From Aptenodytes patagonicus (lineage: Eukaryota > Chordata > Aves > Sphenisciformes > Spheniscidae): a DNA stretch of 64,000 bases. Of this stretch, positions 11,620 to 22,199 are shown piece by piece. Both the position numbers and the translations under genes were made by a program. Position 1 is the first letter of the stretch. Every line of letters starts with the position of its first letter. The DNA is taken from NCBI RefSeq assembly GCF_965638725.1, contig NC_134951.1, positions 992,001 through 1,056,000 on the forward strand, written 5' to 3'. The notes under the pieces were generated by a model. The model saw only the letters and a list, made by a program, of their open reading frames with translations, ran no database searches and was not told where the DNA came from.

Positions 11620-14600
11620 CTGGATGGGGGGGAACAGAGAAAACCTCGTTTCCTTCTCTTTCCCCTTCCCCTGCCTCCCGCTCTCCCCAAAATCCAGCCA
11701 TTTTCTCAGTCATTTGCTACGCAGGCAGCACCAAAGGACACCCAGTGTTGGGCAGGACAGTACCTTGTGTCTTATCATCTGGGATATATGTATATCATCG
11801 AGTCACAGAATGGTTTGGGTGGGAAGGGACCTCTAAAGGCCATCTAGTCCAACCCCCCTGCCCTGGGCAGGGACATCTGCAACTAGAGCAGGTTGCTCAG
11901 AGCCCCGTCCAGCCTGACCTGGAATGTTTCCAGGGATGGGGCATCCACCACCTCTCTGGGCAACCTGGGCCAGTGTCTCACCACCCTCAGCATAAACGAT
12001 TTCTTCCTTCTATCTAGTCTGAATCTCCCCTCTTTCAGTTTAAAGCCATTCCCCCTTGTCCTGTCGCTACAGGCCCTGCTAAAAAGCCTGTCCCCATCTT
12101 TTTTATAAGCCCCCTTTAAGTACTGACAGGCCGCAATAAGGTCTCCCCGGAGCCTTCTCTTCTCCAGGCTGAACAACCCCAACTCTCTCAGCCTTTCTCC
12201 ATAGCAGAGGTGTTCCAGCCCTCTGGTCATCCTCGTGTCCCTCCTCTGGACCCGCTCCAACAGGTCCGTGTCTTTCCTGTACTGAGATGTATATGATGAC
12301 ATACGACATAATCACCCTGTTCCTAATACTTATCCAACAACCGTTACCAAAGCAATGTCAGCCATATTTTAAACTTCGATCACACCCCAGCAACTCATGG
12401 CCAGTTTCAACCCCAAAAGGAACGGGGGGCTTGCAGCTCTACTGCGACTCCTCTGCCTGCCCCAAGCCCCCGCGCTGCCCCGCATGGAGCATCCCGGCCG
12501 TGCCGCAGCCCCTGCGCGTCCCCCCCCGCCCGCCGGCACTCACCAGGAGCGGGACTTCCTCACCCGGGAGGCCGCCGGCCGCTCCAGGAGGCTGTCCAGG
12601 TGCATCAGCCTCTCCAGGTGGAGAGCCCGGGGGTCCTGCTCTGCCGGGTCCCTGCTCCGCTCAAACTCAAAGATGGCCGGAGGGGAGAGGTCCAGCTCCA
12701 AGAACATGATGTTCTCAGCCTGCAGCAGGACAGGGCAAAGGGAAAACCAACACGAGGAGTCACCGCGTGGCAAAACACGGCACCAGCCCCAGCAAGTCCA
12801 CGCTGCCAAGAGAAGCTGAGCGACACGCCAGGGAGCAGGACCCTCCTCTGGCTGCCACAGCCACAGGGCAAGCTCCAAACTGGAGCCCAGGCTCCCTACT
12901 CCGCTCAGGCTCTTCTGGTCTTTCCTGCGGCTGAGTCCGGCAGGCAAGGCTGAATGGCCCCATCCTTTCAAACGGCTGGAGCTGCCGCAGCCAGTGAGCC
13001 AGCAGCTCAAGGACCGGCTGAGAGCACAGCCACCGATCCTGCTAAGTGGGCGGATAAAGCTGGGAGCTTGAACTGATGTTTCCCAGATCATCGTGAGCTT
13101 GTTTACTCCGCCTTCTCTCCCACTGTTCATCCACCCATCCCTCCCTCCCATTTATCCAATGACTTCTTGTCCCCCCGGCACGCACCAGTGCCCTCTCGCT
13201 TACCCGGTACCGAGGATGAGATCCCATGGCCATGGCCACGCGGGCGTATTGGCTGATGGGTCTCTTGTACCCCACCGCAGAGGTAGGCCGCTTCTTCATT
13301 TGGTTGCTGTTTCTAAAAAATAGAGAGAAACATTTATTGGAGAACATAAATTCCTACTAAAAATGCATCCAAACAGTGACGGACGGAGCTCATCTACAGT
13401 GAGTGAAGGGTGGCCCTTCCTGGTGGCGCTTGGCTTGGAGACGATTTCCACCTGTAGGCACCTGCAAGCATCCCGGGGTCCCTGCTGTCCCCCCCCAGCC
13501 CAGGGGACATCCCTGCTCTGCAGGCAGAGGCTTCGTGCCCGCGGGTTGGCAGCACTGGGGCAGAGCGTGGGTTAGGGCCGGGGACGTACCCTCCGGTGGG
13601 CACCAGCGGCTGGAACTTCCACTGGTCCTCCTCACCGTCGAAGTACAGGCGGTTCATGATCTTGTTCTTCTCTTCTGGTGGGATGAAGTTCTCGATGATC
13701 AAGTACCTGAGCGAGTGACCGGCCAAGAGAGAGACGGAGCGGGAGCAAGGGGGTGGGAAGGAGCAGGAGAGGAAGGAGTTAATGTGACAAGTGACAGAAA
13801 ACAGGTCGGAAAGGGAGAGGAAAGGGATGTCAGGAAGAGAGTGAGACACAGGGAAACGGGAAAACGTCCAGAAGATGGAAACATGATGGAAATGGAGAGG
13901 TTGAAGCAACAGATCCGGCCGACAGAGAGGCAGGAGAGGGAGGGCAGAGGAAGACGGTCATCAGAGAGGAGCGAAGACACCCGGGCAGCTCTGCAAGCTT
14001 CCCGCCAGGCAGGAACCCCCGTCTCCTCTCCGGACCCGTCCGCTCCCCCAGCTGCCCGACCAGAAAATAAAGGAAAGCTCAGTGATGCAAAATGGACCCT
14101 AAAGGGAACCTTTTTTCCCACATTTTTTGGGGCAAATTGAGCAGCTGCAGAAAACCGTTTTGAGTCCATGAGTTGCTTCACTGAGTTTCCGGCTTTTAAA
14201 AAGTTTGAATCATGTTCGAAGGGAAAGGTAGCAAAATTTGAGATGAAATTTTGTTTCTAGTAAAAGTATAAATATTTTACCTTGAAAATGCTAAAGTACT
14301 TACATATGCCTGCGTGAGGTTTTTTAAAGATATTGAATAAGATTATTGCTTCAAGTGAAAACAAACACACTAAAGGCGGTGGACCAGCAGCTGCATCTGC
14401 TGCTGGGAGGTTCCTGGAGGGAAAACGCTGCCCGGCTTTGCCAGGTGCCACCGTTGTGCCGGCAGCTCCCGCGGGGCTGGGGCTCACCCCGAGTCCCCCC
14501 GAAGCTGCTTCCCCTCCAAGGACCGCGCTGCGGCCGGAGCAGGTCTCCAGGTGCCCTCAGGGGACACTTACCTCCAGCTACCACCGCCACATCCAGTAAC

Positions 14601-17600
14601 TCAGCCATAGCCCGCACTGCTGCTGTGCTGTCGTTTCTGCTTGTGTATTGTCTGGTTTTTCACCTTTCTCAGCAACTTTTTAATACTCTTGCGTGCAACT
14701 CACCCAGCTCAAGAGGTTTAAATATGTTTTACACCTCCTGCCACTGCTGATGGGGTAGGAAGCGCTCCGTTGTCCCCGTCAGCAGGCGTATCGCTCCCTC
14801 CCAGCTGCGCACCCCAGCTCTGCTCTGCACACCCCAGCTCTGCTCTGTGCACCCCAATTCTGCCCTGCACACCCTGCACAGCTGCGCCCAGGCGCGGGGG
14901 GGACACGACCACCTACTTGAGCTTCAGCTCCCGCGTCTGCTCGTTCTGTGCCTCCTCCAGGTCCTGGCGCACGCGGATGTACTCGTCGTGCTGGTCCTGG
15001 ATCTCCGCCTTCACGGCCTGCAGCTTGGCGTACAGCTGGGGGAGAGGAGCAGCCCCTCAGCCCCGTGGCTCGGGGACTGCGGCAAGCCCCGGGGCTCCTG
15101 CGGCCGGAGGGACGGTCGTCCCCGCCTGCCATGCTCTCACCTTCTTCAGCTTCTTGGTTTTGATCTCCACCTCCTGCTGCAGGGAGGTGTAAGTCTCCCG
15201 CAGCTCCATGGTCTCCTCGTCCCGCAGCAACATCTCCTGCTGTATCTCCCGCTCCCGGCGTTTCTGCAGTGCAGGGGGAAACGCTCAGAGCCGGGAGGGG
15301 GAACAGGCCCCCCCAGGACACCCCTGTCACCTGCCTAAGCCAGGTCAGGCCCCCCGTTACCTGCTCAGCTATCTCCTGCCGCTTCAGCTCCAGCATCTTC
15401 TGCTGCTCGTTGGTGTGGTCCACGATGGTCCTGCCGCCGATGAGCAGCTTGCTCTCCATCGCCTGGGGAGGGGGCAGAGCGGGGTGGGGGGTCAGAGCAT
15501 GGTCCCATGGGGTTTGCCCCAGGCCATCCTCACCAGGTGGTCACCCCCGTCCCTGGCCCCCGTCCTGGGCTCCCTGTCCTCACCCCTGGTTTCAGGGAGG
15601 CGGGAGCTTTCGGTGCTGCACACGCTTCAGTCCCCAGCTGATGGGGAGGGGGCTGCGCATGGACACCGATGAGCTTGGGGCCGGTTCAGCCCCGCCAGGA
15701 GCAGCGGCGGGGGCTGGAGCGGGGGGTGCGAGCGACGTGCCCCCTCCGCAGGGATGTGGCGTGGGGCCACTGGTGCCGAGCCCGGGCTGTTTCAGGTCCT
15801 GCTTCCTTCCGCACAGCTGCGAGCCCGCGGGACGCCGCGGATGTGCAGCAGCTGCCGGCGGCGGGGACCCAGCCCCGGCCGAGCTGTGCTGAGCCATGCA
15901 GAGCTGGGCGGGGGGGGGGGGGGGCTCTGCCCCGAGCCCCCTGGGATCTGCCGGGGGAGAGGCTGCAGGGAAACCACCCGCAGCAGCACTTCCCGCAGCT
16001 CAGCCGGGCTCTGGGACTGTGCGTACCCACCCCATCCCGTCCCATCCCGACCCCCCCATCCCCCCCTGTCACCCCCCACCCCACCCAGCTGCCTCCCTGG
16101 GGGAAAGGGGCTCCCGTCCCGTGGCTGCACTCACACACACACGCACATATCGGTGTACGTGCACACACCCATGTACGCACATGCCTGTGCACAGTCACGC
16201 CCCCTGCACACACGCACAATCGTACACACGCACGTGTGCATGCACATTTCTACACGCGTGCCCAAGTGTGCAGGTGTGTATGCTCACCCACATGCACGCT
16301 CTCCTTTACCCCATGCACGCACACGCTTGTGTGCAGCCCCCCACGCACACACATGAGTACACTCATGCACGCACAGCCCTGCACACCCATGCAGGCACGC
16401 ATTAGTACACTCATGCATGCACACTCATGCATGCCTGTGTGTGTGCACAGGCACAGGGGTGTGCACACACGTGCCAGGTGTGCGCACACATGCCGGATAC
16501 GCGTACACACGTGTGCCAGTGTCTGTACAAGTGCCTGGTGTTTGTGCACACCCGTGCATGGGGTGAGCACACTACACAGCGGGTGTCTGCACACTCGTGC
16601 AAGATGCGTGTGCACCCGTGCACAGGGTGCGTGCACACCCATAGCCGTGTCACCGTGTCAGGGTGTCAGTGGGACAGCGTGGCTGGCACTGTGAGGGGGG
16701 GAGGCACCCTGTGCCCCCCCCGGCTGCGGCTCAGGGGCACGAGCAGGGCTGGATCCAGACGTCCCCATGCCACCACGCCACTGCACAGGGCTTTAAAAAT
16801 TAATCTCCCAGACAGCGCCAGCGGCAGCACCGCCCGCCGCCACCCCCAGGGCGTCCCTGCCAGCCGCTGACCGCCACCGCGCCAGCACGTGTCTGCCCTT
16901 ACCCGCGGCCGTGCCTGCCTGGGGTCCCTCTGCACCCCCTGAATTGAGAGCCCCGAATGCAAACCTCCCTCCCTGCTCCCTTCCATGCCTGGACCCCCGG
17001 GACACCCCCCGCTGCCATAGCCAAGGCCCTGCCAGGCAGGAGGGCTGTGACACCACGCCAAGGGGGGACGCTGGCACTGGGGGGGGGCACACGTGGCATT
17101 CATCGGTGCCTCCAGCACCCGCCCCTGAGCAGGGCTCTCCCCAGGGGGGCTGTGTCCCCCTGGCCGTACCCCAGCACCGCCCTGGGCACGGAGGTGGGTC
17201 TCAGGCAAACCACCGACAGCTATCTGGGGCAATACTCTATTTTTCCCCTCCCCGGCCCTGTGTGGGACGGCTGTGGGGGTGCACAGCGTGGGGTTTTAGG
17301 GGCGTGCAAGCGGCCCCCCCAGCACCCATGGGACAACCCCCGCGTCCGTACCATCAGTTCCCACCTTCCCCCACCCCTGCGAGACCCTCGCAGCCGTTCA
17401 GTGCTATGGAGTACGTCCCCCCACGGGTGCCCCATCCAGCCCCCTTGACCCTGCTGCACGCCCCCCCCCGGGCCCCAACACCGGGGATTCCTCCTTCCTC
17501 CCAGCCCCGCCGCCTTCAGTTGTGTGCCGCTGGCCAGGTGTTTTGCCAGGAAGACACCAGGTTGCTGTGGTGGGGGGCTGAGACCCCCGAGGGCAGCCCC

Positions 17601-20600
17601 CCCGACCAGCCTCATGCCGTTCCCTGCCAGGGCTCCCCGGGGCAGCCGGGCTGGGGGCACTGGGGCTCTACGGGCCCCTCGCCCCCCACACCTCCTCCTC
17701 CAAAGCCGGTTCTTGGCTGGTCCCAGTTGCACCCCGTGCTGGCAAGTGTCCCTTGTGCCCTGCCGGGGCGCGTCCTGCCCCACCAGGACTGGAGGGGACC
17801 AGGGAGGGAACCAGGGGGGACCAGGTGGGCGCTGGGAAGATGCTCGGCTGGGGCACCGCGCTGCCACCCCTCCCCGCAGGGTTCATCGCAGGCTACCGCC
17901 TGTGCCGCGGGATTAAGGGGTTTCTTAGCGCTGCCGTTTTCTCCCTGCCCAAGCATTTATTCCCTCTAACGAAGACGACTCCCAATCTTCTTTAGCGCGT
18001 GGGACAGACTGAATGCTAAGCCTCTCATGGGAACTCATTTCTGGCACCCAAATAACTTCCCCGGCACCTTCCCGCCCGCTGACCCCGGCCTCGGCACCCG
18101 GCAGAGCCATCGGGCGAGGGGCCCGGAGCAGCCGCACCCAGCGCCCTGGCCAAGCCGGGGCAGAGGCTCCCCCGCAGCCTGCCGCTGCGGCACGGCCCAT
18201 CCACCTGGGCGCCAAGGTGCACATCTGGGCGCCAAGGTGCACATCTGCCGGGGCGGGCTGGCCCCCGCCTCTCCGAGCTCGATGCTGCCCACGTGTGTCC
18301 CAGCCGGATGGCGGGGCTGGGCTCCGGCTGTGCCAGACGGCAGAGGCAGAGCCCACGTCCACGAGTGTGACGGCAAGACGGGGTCCAGCGTGTGTCGCTC
18401 GCGCGTGTGTGGGGCACCCCGTGTCCCCCCAGTTACTCCGGCTGCCTTTGCCACGGTCACTACAGAGCCATTAAACGCGTGAGCGGGTCACAGGGCTCTT
18501 TTCACACCGCTGCCTCCTTGCCTGGCCCCGCTGCATGGCAGAGCTGCCCATGGGCACCGGGAAGCCACCCAGTGCCCCCCGCAGTGTCCCCCCAGGCAGG
18601 CCCCTGGCAGTGCCCAGTGGGGTGAGCGTCGCGGCAGGCTCTGCCCCTCCGTCGCTGGCACAGGGGGGATTTTTGCCCCCTGGGGCAATACCTCACTGGT
18701 GTGACTGTACTGTACCCCCACAGGCAGAGGGTCCCGGCATGCGTAGCGGCTCCGAAGGCCACCGAAGGGGATGCGGCATCATCTCGCTTTTGGCCCTGCC
18801 TTGTTACTCAGCAGTTACAGGACACGCGGTGGCTCCGAGCCAGCCCCGCTGCACCGTGCCGGATGAGGAGACCGCGCAGGACGGCTGCCAGCAACAACCT
18901 GCACTCCACTGTGGTGGCAAGCAGGGGGTACTGGCTGGGAGGAGCCCACCTCCGTGCCGAGCATCCTGCTCCGCCGGGACCCCCGTCATGGGACACCCGT
19001 CATGCCAGCCAGTGACCAGCGTCCCCTCCACGGCTCTGCCCTGGCGGCACATCCCAGTGTGAGCCCGTGGGTCTCTGTGCAGGCATCCAGACATGGCCAC
19101 GCATCCCTGGGCATGATCATGCATCCTTGGGCACGGCCATGCATCCCTGGGCACAGCCATGCGTCCCTGGGGCTGCAACAAACACGGCTCTGGCCGTAGA
19201 GGAGGGTACGATAGCATCCCCCTGCTCAGCCCCTGAATTCTCAGGCAGGGATGGACACGCCGGGCACGTCCCCGCCTGGAGGGCTCCGTGCTAGGTCTCC
19301 AGCCCGGCCACTGCATCCGGGCCACCGCGGTGACAGAGGGGCTGTGCCAGAGCGTGACGCGGCGGGTCAGAGTGCTGGGGCTCCTTCCCCACCACCGTGA
19401 CAGTCAGCCCAGCCCCGTGCTCACGCCGGCCCCGCAGCAGCCGTGGGCAGGTGGGAGGGCGTCAGGACCCCCCAGCCTCACCGGGGGCGGGAGCAGGGCT
19501 GGGGGGGGACGACAGCGGTGCAACCCTGGACCCCTGGCATGTCTGCCTGGGGCTGGGTTGGGGCTGCCATGGCCCCTCTCGCACTCAGCCCCACATCCCC
19601 AAGCATCCCTGAGCCGGCGGCGTGCAACACTTGGAGAGTGCCAGTAACATGCCCCCACCCACCCCGCTCCGGCTCGGGGATGCCAGGAAGGATTTGAGGT
19701 GGGGAGGGGGGACGGAGGGCCCTGCAGAGCTGCCAGGCCATGCCTGTGGGCTCACAGCCCTGCCCATCCCTGGCAGAGCCCTGCAGGCTGGGCGGGAGCC
19801 GTGGGGTTGGACAGAACCGGGGGGCAGGCAGTGCTGCGTCCCCAGCCCCCGCCCTGGGTGTGTTCCCGGTGCCACCGGGGACGAATCTGCAGCATCACTC
19901 CCCCACCCCGCCGCAAGATGCTTTGTTGTGCTGAGGGGGACAAGAGCTGAGCACAGCAAACTTGTGCCACCAGTGATCCACTCCCTCATGGCCCTTCCCA
20001 CCCCGCGCCCCCAGGAGCTCCCACACAAGGTCCCCATGCAGGTCCACATCTGAGGGCAACCCCAGCCCACCGCTACATAGGAGCATGGGGCTGCCCTTGG
20101 GCACCTTGCTTGGACATCCTGCTTGGGGACCCTGCTCGGGCACCTTGCTTGGGGACCCTGCCTGGGGACCCTGCTTGGGCACCTTGCTTGGGGACCCTGC
20201 TTGGGACCCATTCAAGCACCCCACGAGGGGCTGGAGGCAAAGCAGGTCTTCCCCCAGCATCGCTCGCAATGGTGCGTAGCAACATGTACCTTGTACTTGG
20301 TGGCCAGCAGCTCCGTGGCCTCCTGCTCCTTCCGCAGATCCTCTATCATCTTCTCCTTCTCCTGCAGCAGCTTCTGCTTCTCCTCGCTCACCAGGCTGTG
20401 GTCATCCTGGATAGCGGCTTTCTCCTCTTCCAGCCTCTCCTTCTGCTCCTTCAAGTAATTCTCCATGTTCTTCTCCAGGCCGTCCTCGTTGTCGTCCTCC
20501 CCTTCATTCTCCATGGCGCTTTCTCCATCCACCGCTTTCTTCCTCCGGCTGCTCCTTCTCCTCTTCTTTCCCAGCATGCCGCGTTTCTCCAGCTGGGCTT

Positions 20601-21702
20601 TCAGCCGGACGATCTCCTCCTGAAACTCCCGCAGCAAGGTGTCCTTGGGGTCCTCGTTCACCCGGGGCTTGTTCTTGATGTTCTTGGCCCTGTTGGCAAA
20701 CCTGAGGGTGGAGAGGCTCTCGTCGTAGCTGTGAGAGGCTGGGCCCAAGGTGGCCACCATGATTGTCTTGGCATTGCCCCCGAGGGAGTCCTGCAGCAGG
20801 CGAGTCAGCTTGGAGTCCCGGTAGGGGATGTGCGTGCTCTTGCCGTCCACGAGGGCAGAGATGACGTTGCCCAGGGCGGAGAGGGAGAGGTTGATCTTGG
20901 ACGCTTCCTTGGGGCGCTCTCCGTGGGCCCCCATTTTGCTCTGGCGCTCGCTGCCGGCCAGGTCCACCAGGTTGAGCTTGCCCACGCGGATGTGCTCCTC
21001 GCCATCCGGCCCCGTCTCGCTGCACTCGATGGTGATGAGGAAGATGGCGTGGGAGCGGGAGCTGTGCTCGTTCATGTTGGTGCTGCCCACGGACCGCGTC
21101 TGGCTCCCCAGGTTCATCACGTGCTCGATCTCCTTGACGTTCTTGGTCACGAAGGAGGAGAGGTCCTTGATGTACACCCCCGTCTCGGGGTTCTCCTTCA
21201 GCTCCAGCTTCTTGCTCTGGTCCTTGGCGAGGAGGTCCCTGATCTCCTCCTGGTAGATCTCCAGGTACGAGGCCCTCACCAGGTACTGCTGGTTCTGGGA
21301 GCGGGAGATGTGGGTGAAGATGTGCTCGAAGGAGATGGGGATGATGCCCCGCTTCTCCGGCTCCGCCCAGGCCCCCTGCATGGTGTAGGTCTTGCCGGTC
21401 CCGGTCTGGCCGTAGGCAAAGATGGTGCCGTTGAAGCCCTGCAGCACAGAGTCTATCAGCGGCCGGACCGTCTCGTCGTAGAGGTCCGCCTGCTTGGAGC
21501 TGGCGTCGTAGACGGCATCGAAGGTGAAGGTCTTGGGCAGCTCCCCCGGGGAGGCGCGGGGGTTTCGGATGCTCACCTGCCCCAGCTTCACGTCCAGCTC
21601 CAGGACGCGCTCGTAGCCCGCCGCCTCCTCCTTCCTGCTCATGGGGCGGCAGCGGGCCACCACCTTCAGCGCCTCGCAGCCGCTGCGGGACTTACCGGCC
21701 AT
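11526..21702 (-). CDS. KIF3C: KIF3C, kinesin-2 family motor subunit (complete, 8 coding exons)
   Basis: Plus-end-directed microtubule motor subunit of the kinesin-2 family; the family protein pairs with KIF3A and serves neuronal and other intracellular transport. Joining the eight exons listed separately gives 2,253 bases and 750 residues. All junctions are GT-AG and keep frame. Motor domain is about residues 10-345: P-loop GQTGTGKT at 98-105, switch I NEHSSRSH at 211-218, switch II DLAGSE at 247-252. A neck with a basic cluster (379-389) and an acidic stretch (399-408) follows, then a predicted coiled coil (about 410-600) and a conserved tail. The RGMLGK neck motif, the [13 protein letters not shown] segment and the tail match KIF3C rather than KIF3A or KIF3B. 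Human KIF3C is 793 residues as I recall; the bird protein is shorter mainly because loop 11 lacks the Gly/Ser insert and the neck linker is shorter. The start codon sits in a strong Kozak context (GCCGCCATGG). Confidence 0.96.
11797..12286 (-). repeat. CR1 retrotransposon, 5'-truncated, in KIF3C intron 7
   Basis: About 490 bases, same orientation as KIF3C. It begins at GTCACAGAATGGTTTGGGTG (3' end) and runs through ATCTAGTCCAACCCCCCTGCC into the C-terminal part of the CR1 ORF2. It shares its first 240 or so bases almost exactly with the copy at 44,013, so both come from one subfamily. Confidence 0.93.
11883..12286 (-). pseudogene. CR1 ORF2 C-terminal fragment
   Basis: The minus-strand frame reads a typical CR1 ORF2 C-terminal end: [18 protein letters not shown], then [28 protein letters not shown] and [14 protein letters not shown]. 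Only the last 130 or so residues are present; the endonuclease and reverse transcriptase domains are lost to 5' truncation, so the copy is dead. Confidence 0.88.
12544..12719 (-). CDS. KIF3C: KIF3C coding exon 7 (residues 662-719)
   Basis: 176 bases, starting [10 protein letters not shown] and ending RVRKSRS plus TG of a tryptophan codon. The acceptor is CTGCAG and the donor GTGAGT. Without splicing, the frame stops at the donor (TGG TGA), so exon 8 is required. It encodes the globular tail region with the [13 protein letters not shown] motif. Confidence 0.94.
13204..13312 (-). CDS. KIF3C: KIF3C coding exon 6 (residues 626-661)
   Basis: 109 bases. The first base completes the glycine codon at residue 625; [11 protein letters not shown] follows and the exon ends GSHPRYR in phase 0. 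The acceptor is a T-rich tract ending TTTTTTAG and the donor is GTAAGC. It carries the conserved kinesin-2 tail block [20 protein letters not shown]. Confidence 0.95.
13590..13706 (-). CDS. KIF3C: KIF3C coding exon 5 (residues 587-624)
   Basis: 117 bases, starting with the base that completes a lysine, then [10 protein letters not shown], ending QPLVPTG plus two bases. The acceptor is CGCTCAG and the donor GTACGT. It encodes the conserved end of the stalk and start of the tail ([16 protein letters not shown] motif). Confidence 0.95.
14808..14882. repeat. Short tandem array in KIF3C intron 4
   Basis: Three to four copies of a 20-21 base unit resembling CACCCCAGCTCTGCTCTGCA, lying only about 35 bases from the exon 4 splice donor. 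Confidence 0.8.
14917..15035 (-). CDS. KIF3C: KIF3C coding exon 4 (residues 547-585, plus 2 bases)
   Basis: 119 bases, starting [10 protein letters not shown] and ending in the middle of a lysine codon. The donor is GTAGGT. Reading past the donor meets a TAG at once, so the splice choice matters: AA joined to the G of exon 5 restores Lys-Tyr, as in the family. Intron 3 is 105 bases. Confidence 0.94.
15141..15263 (-). CDS. KIF3C: KIF3C coding exon 3 (residues 506-546)
   Basis: 123 bases, phase 0 at both ends. It starts [10 protein letters not shown] and ends KTKKLKK. The heptad-like charged sequence belongs to the coiled-coil stalk. The acceptor is CTGCAG and the donor GTGAGA. Intron 2 is only 97 bases long. 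Confidence 0.95.
15361..15462 (-). CDS. KIF3C: KIF3C coding exon 2 (residues 472-505)
   Basis: 102 bases, phase 0 at both ends. It starts [10 protein letters not shown] and ends RQEIAEQ, closely matching the mammalian KIF3C stalk. The acceptor CCCCAG lies just upstream and the donor GTAACG just downstream. The segment lies in the predicted coiled-coil stalk. Confidence 0.95.
15908..15924. repeat. Homopolymeric G run in KIF3C intron 1
   Basis: 17 consecutive G on the plus strand (C on the transcribed RNA), with other G-runs nearby. The length is probably unreliable in sequencing. Confidence 0.85.
16126..16645. repeat. Imperfect CA/CACG-rich array in KIF3C intron 1
   Basis: About 520 bases dominated by CACACACGCAC, GTGTGCA, CATGCA and ACACGTG-like steps. 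It is alternating purine-pyrimidine almost throughout, with many GTGCAC and CATGCATG palindromes. The first half is mostly CA, the second mostly TG-rich mixed. The Cys/His/Thr-rich open frames across it are artefacts of the repeat. Confidence 0.9.
18205..18249. repeat. Two-copy 20-base tandem repeat in KIF3C intron 1
   Basis: CTGGGCGCCAAGGTGCACAT at 18205-18224 is repeated exactly at 18225-18244, followed by CTGCC. Confidence 0.9.
19095..19175. repeat. 20-base minisatellite in KIF3C intron 1
   Basis: Four units of GCATCCCTGGGCACAGCCAT with a few changes. The unit length and the CATCCCTGGG core are shared with the larger array at 27,130-27,640. Confidence 0.88.
20093..20212. repeat. 13-base minisatellite in KIF3C intron 1 beside the exon 1 donor
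   Basis: Nine or so units alternating GCTTGGGGACCCT and GCTTGGGCACCTT. The array ends about 78 bases from the exon 1 splice donor at 20290. Confidence 0.9.
20290..21702 (-). CDS. KIF3C: KIF3C coding exon 1 (residues 1-471)
   Basis: This 1,413-base exon encodes the whole motor domain, the neck and the start of the stalk. It begins MAGKSRSG and ends at LLATKYK in phase 0; the splice donor is GTACAT at 20289-20284. Loop 11, between DLAGSE and [10 protein letters not shown], reads [12 protein letters not shown], the same length as in KIF3A and KIF3B. A large single exon holding the motor domain agrees with the mammalian gene structure as I recall it. Codons are very rich in G or C at the third position. 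Confidence 0.96.
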
Positions 21703-22195
21703 GGCGGCGGCGGGCGGGGCCGGGAGCGGCGGCGGGCGGCGGGCGGCGGGCGGCGGGCGGCGGGCAGCGGGCGGGGGGGGGGGGTGCTCAGCCGCGCCGC
21801 CCCCGCAGCATCCCCCGGGCCGGGACCGGGACCGGGGCCGGGGCCGTGGCCGGGGCCGTGGCCGGGCGGGTGCCGCGGGCGCAGCCGGGGCGGAGGGTGC
21901 GGGGGGCCGGGGGGCGGCGGGCCGGCCCCGCCGGGCGTTCGCTCATGGCAGCGCGGCCGCTGCGCCCCGCCCGTGTGCGGGGACGGGCAGGGCGGGCAGG
22001 GCGGGCAGGGCGGGCAGGGCGGCCGCCGGCGGGGGCGGGCGGCGCGGCTGATTCGCTGCCGCCCCGCAGACACGCGCACGCAGAGGCGGCGGCACAGGCG
22101 GCGGCACAGGCCGGGACGCGGGCGGGCGGGCGCGCTGCCGGCCCCGGCCCCCGCCCGGGCACGCCGGGAGCTGTAGTCCTGCCTTTGTGCTGCGC
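21703..22195 (-). promoter_or_regulatory. KIF3C: KIF3C 5' UTR and CpG-rich promoter region
   Basis: Very GC- and CpG-rich DNA directly upstream of the KIF3C start codon, with short direct repeats: CGGGCGG units near 21730-21770 and GGGCA units near 21985-22020. No TATA box is visible, as is usual for CpG-island promoters. The G-rich minisatellite begins immediately upstream. The transcription start cannot be placed from sequence alone. Confidence 0.65.
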
Positions 22196-22199
22196 CGGA

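Larger units (their letters stand above)
15463..20289 (-). other. KIF3C: KIF3C intron 1
   Basis: 4,827 bases between the motor exon and exon 2, with GT at 20289-20288 and AG before 15462. It is GC-rich and unusually dense in tandem repeats: a G17 run, a CA/TG array, two 20-base arrays and a 13-base array next to the donor. The long plus-strand open frames in it are repeat- or GC-driven. Confidence 0.9.

Noticed and set aside
15669-16694. 341-codon Cys/His/Thr-rich plus-strand frame
   Set aside because: It lies in KIF3C intron 1 over the CA/TG array. The composition comes from the simple repeat.
20110-22176. 688-codon plus-strand open frame opposite KIF3C exon 1
   Set aside because: It is the antisense of the KIF3C motor exon and GC-rich 5' region. 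High GC at third positions removes stop codons on the opposite strand, and its Leu/Val/Gly-rich product matches no family.
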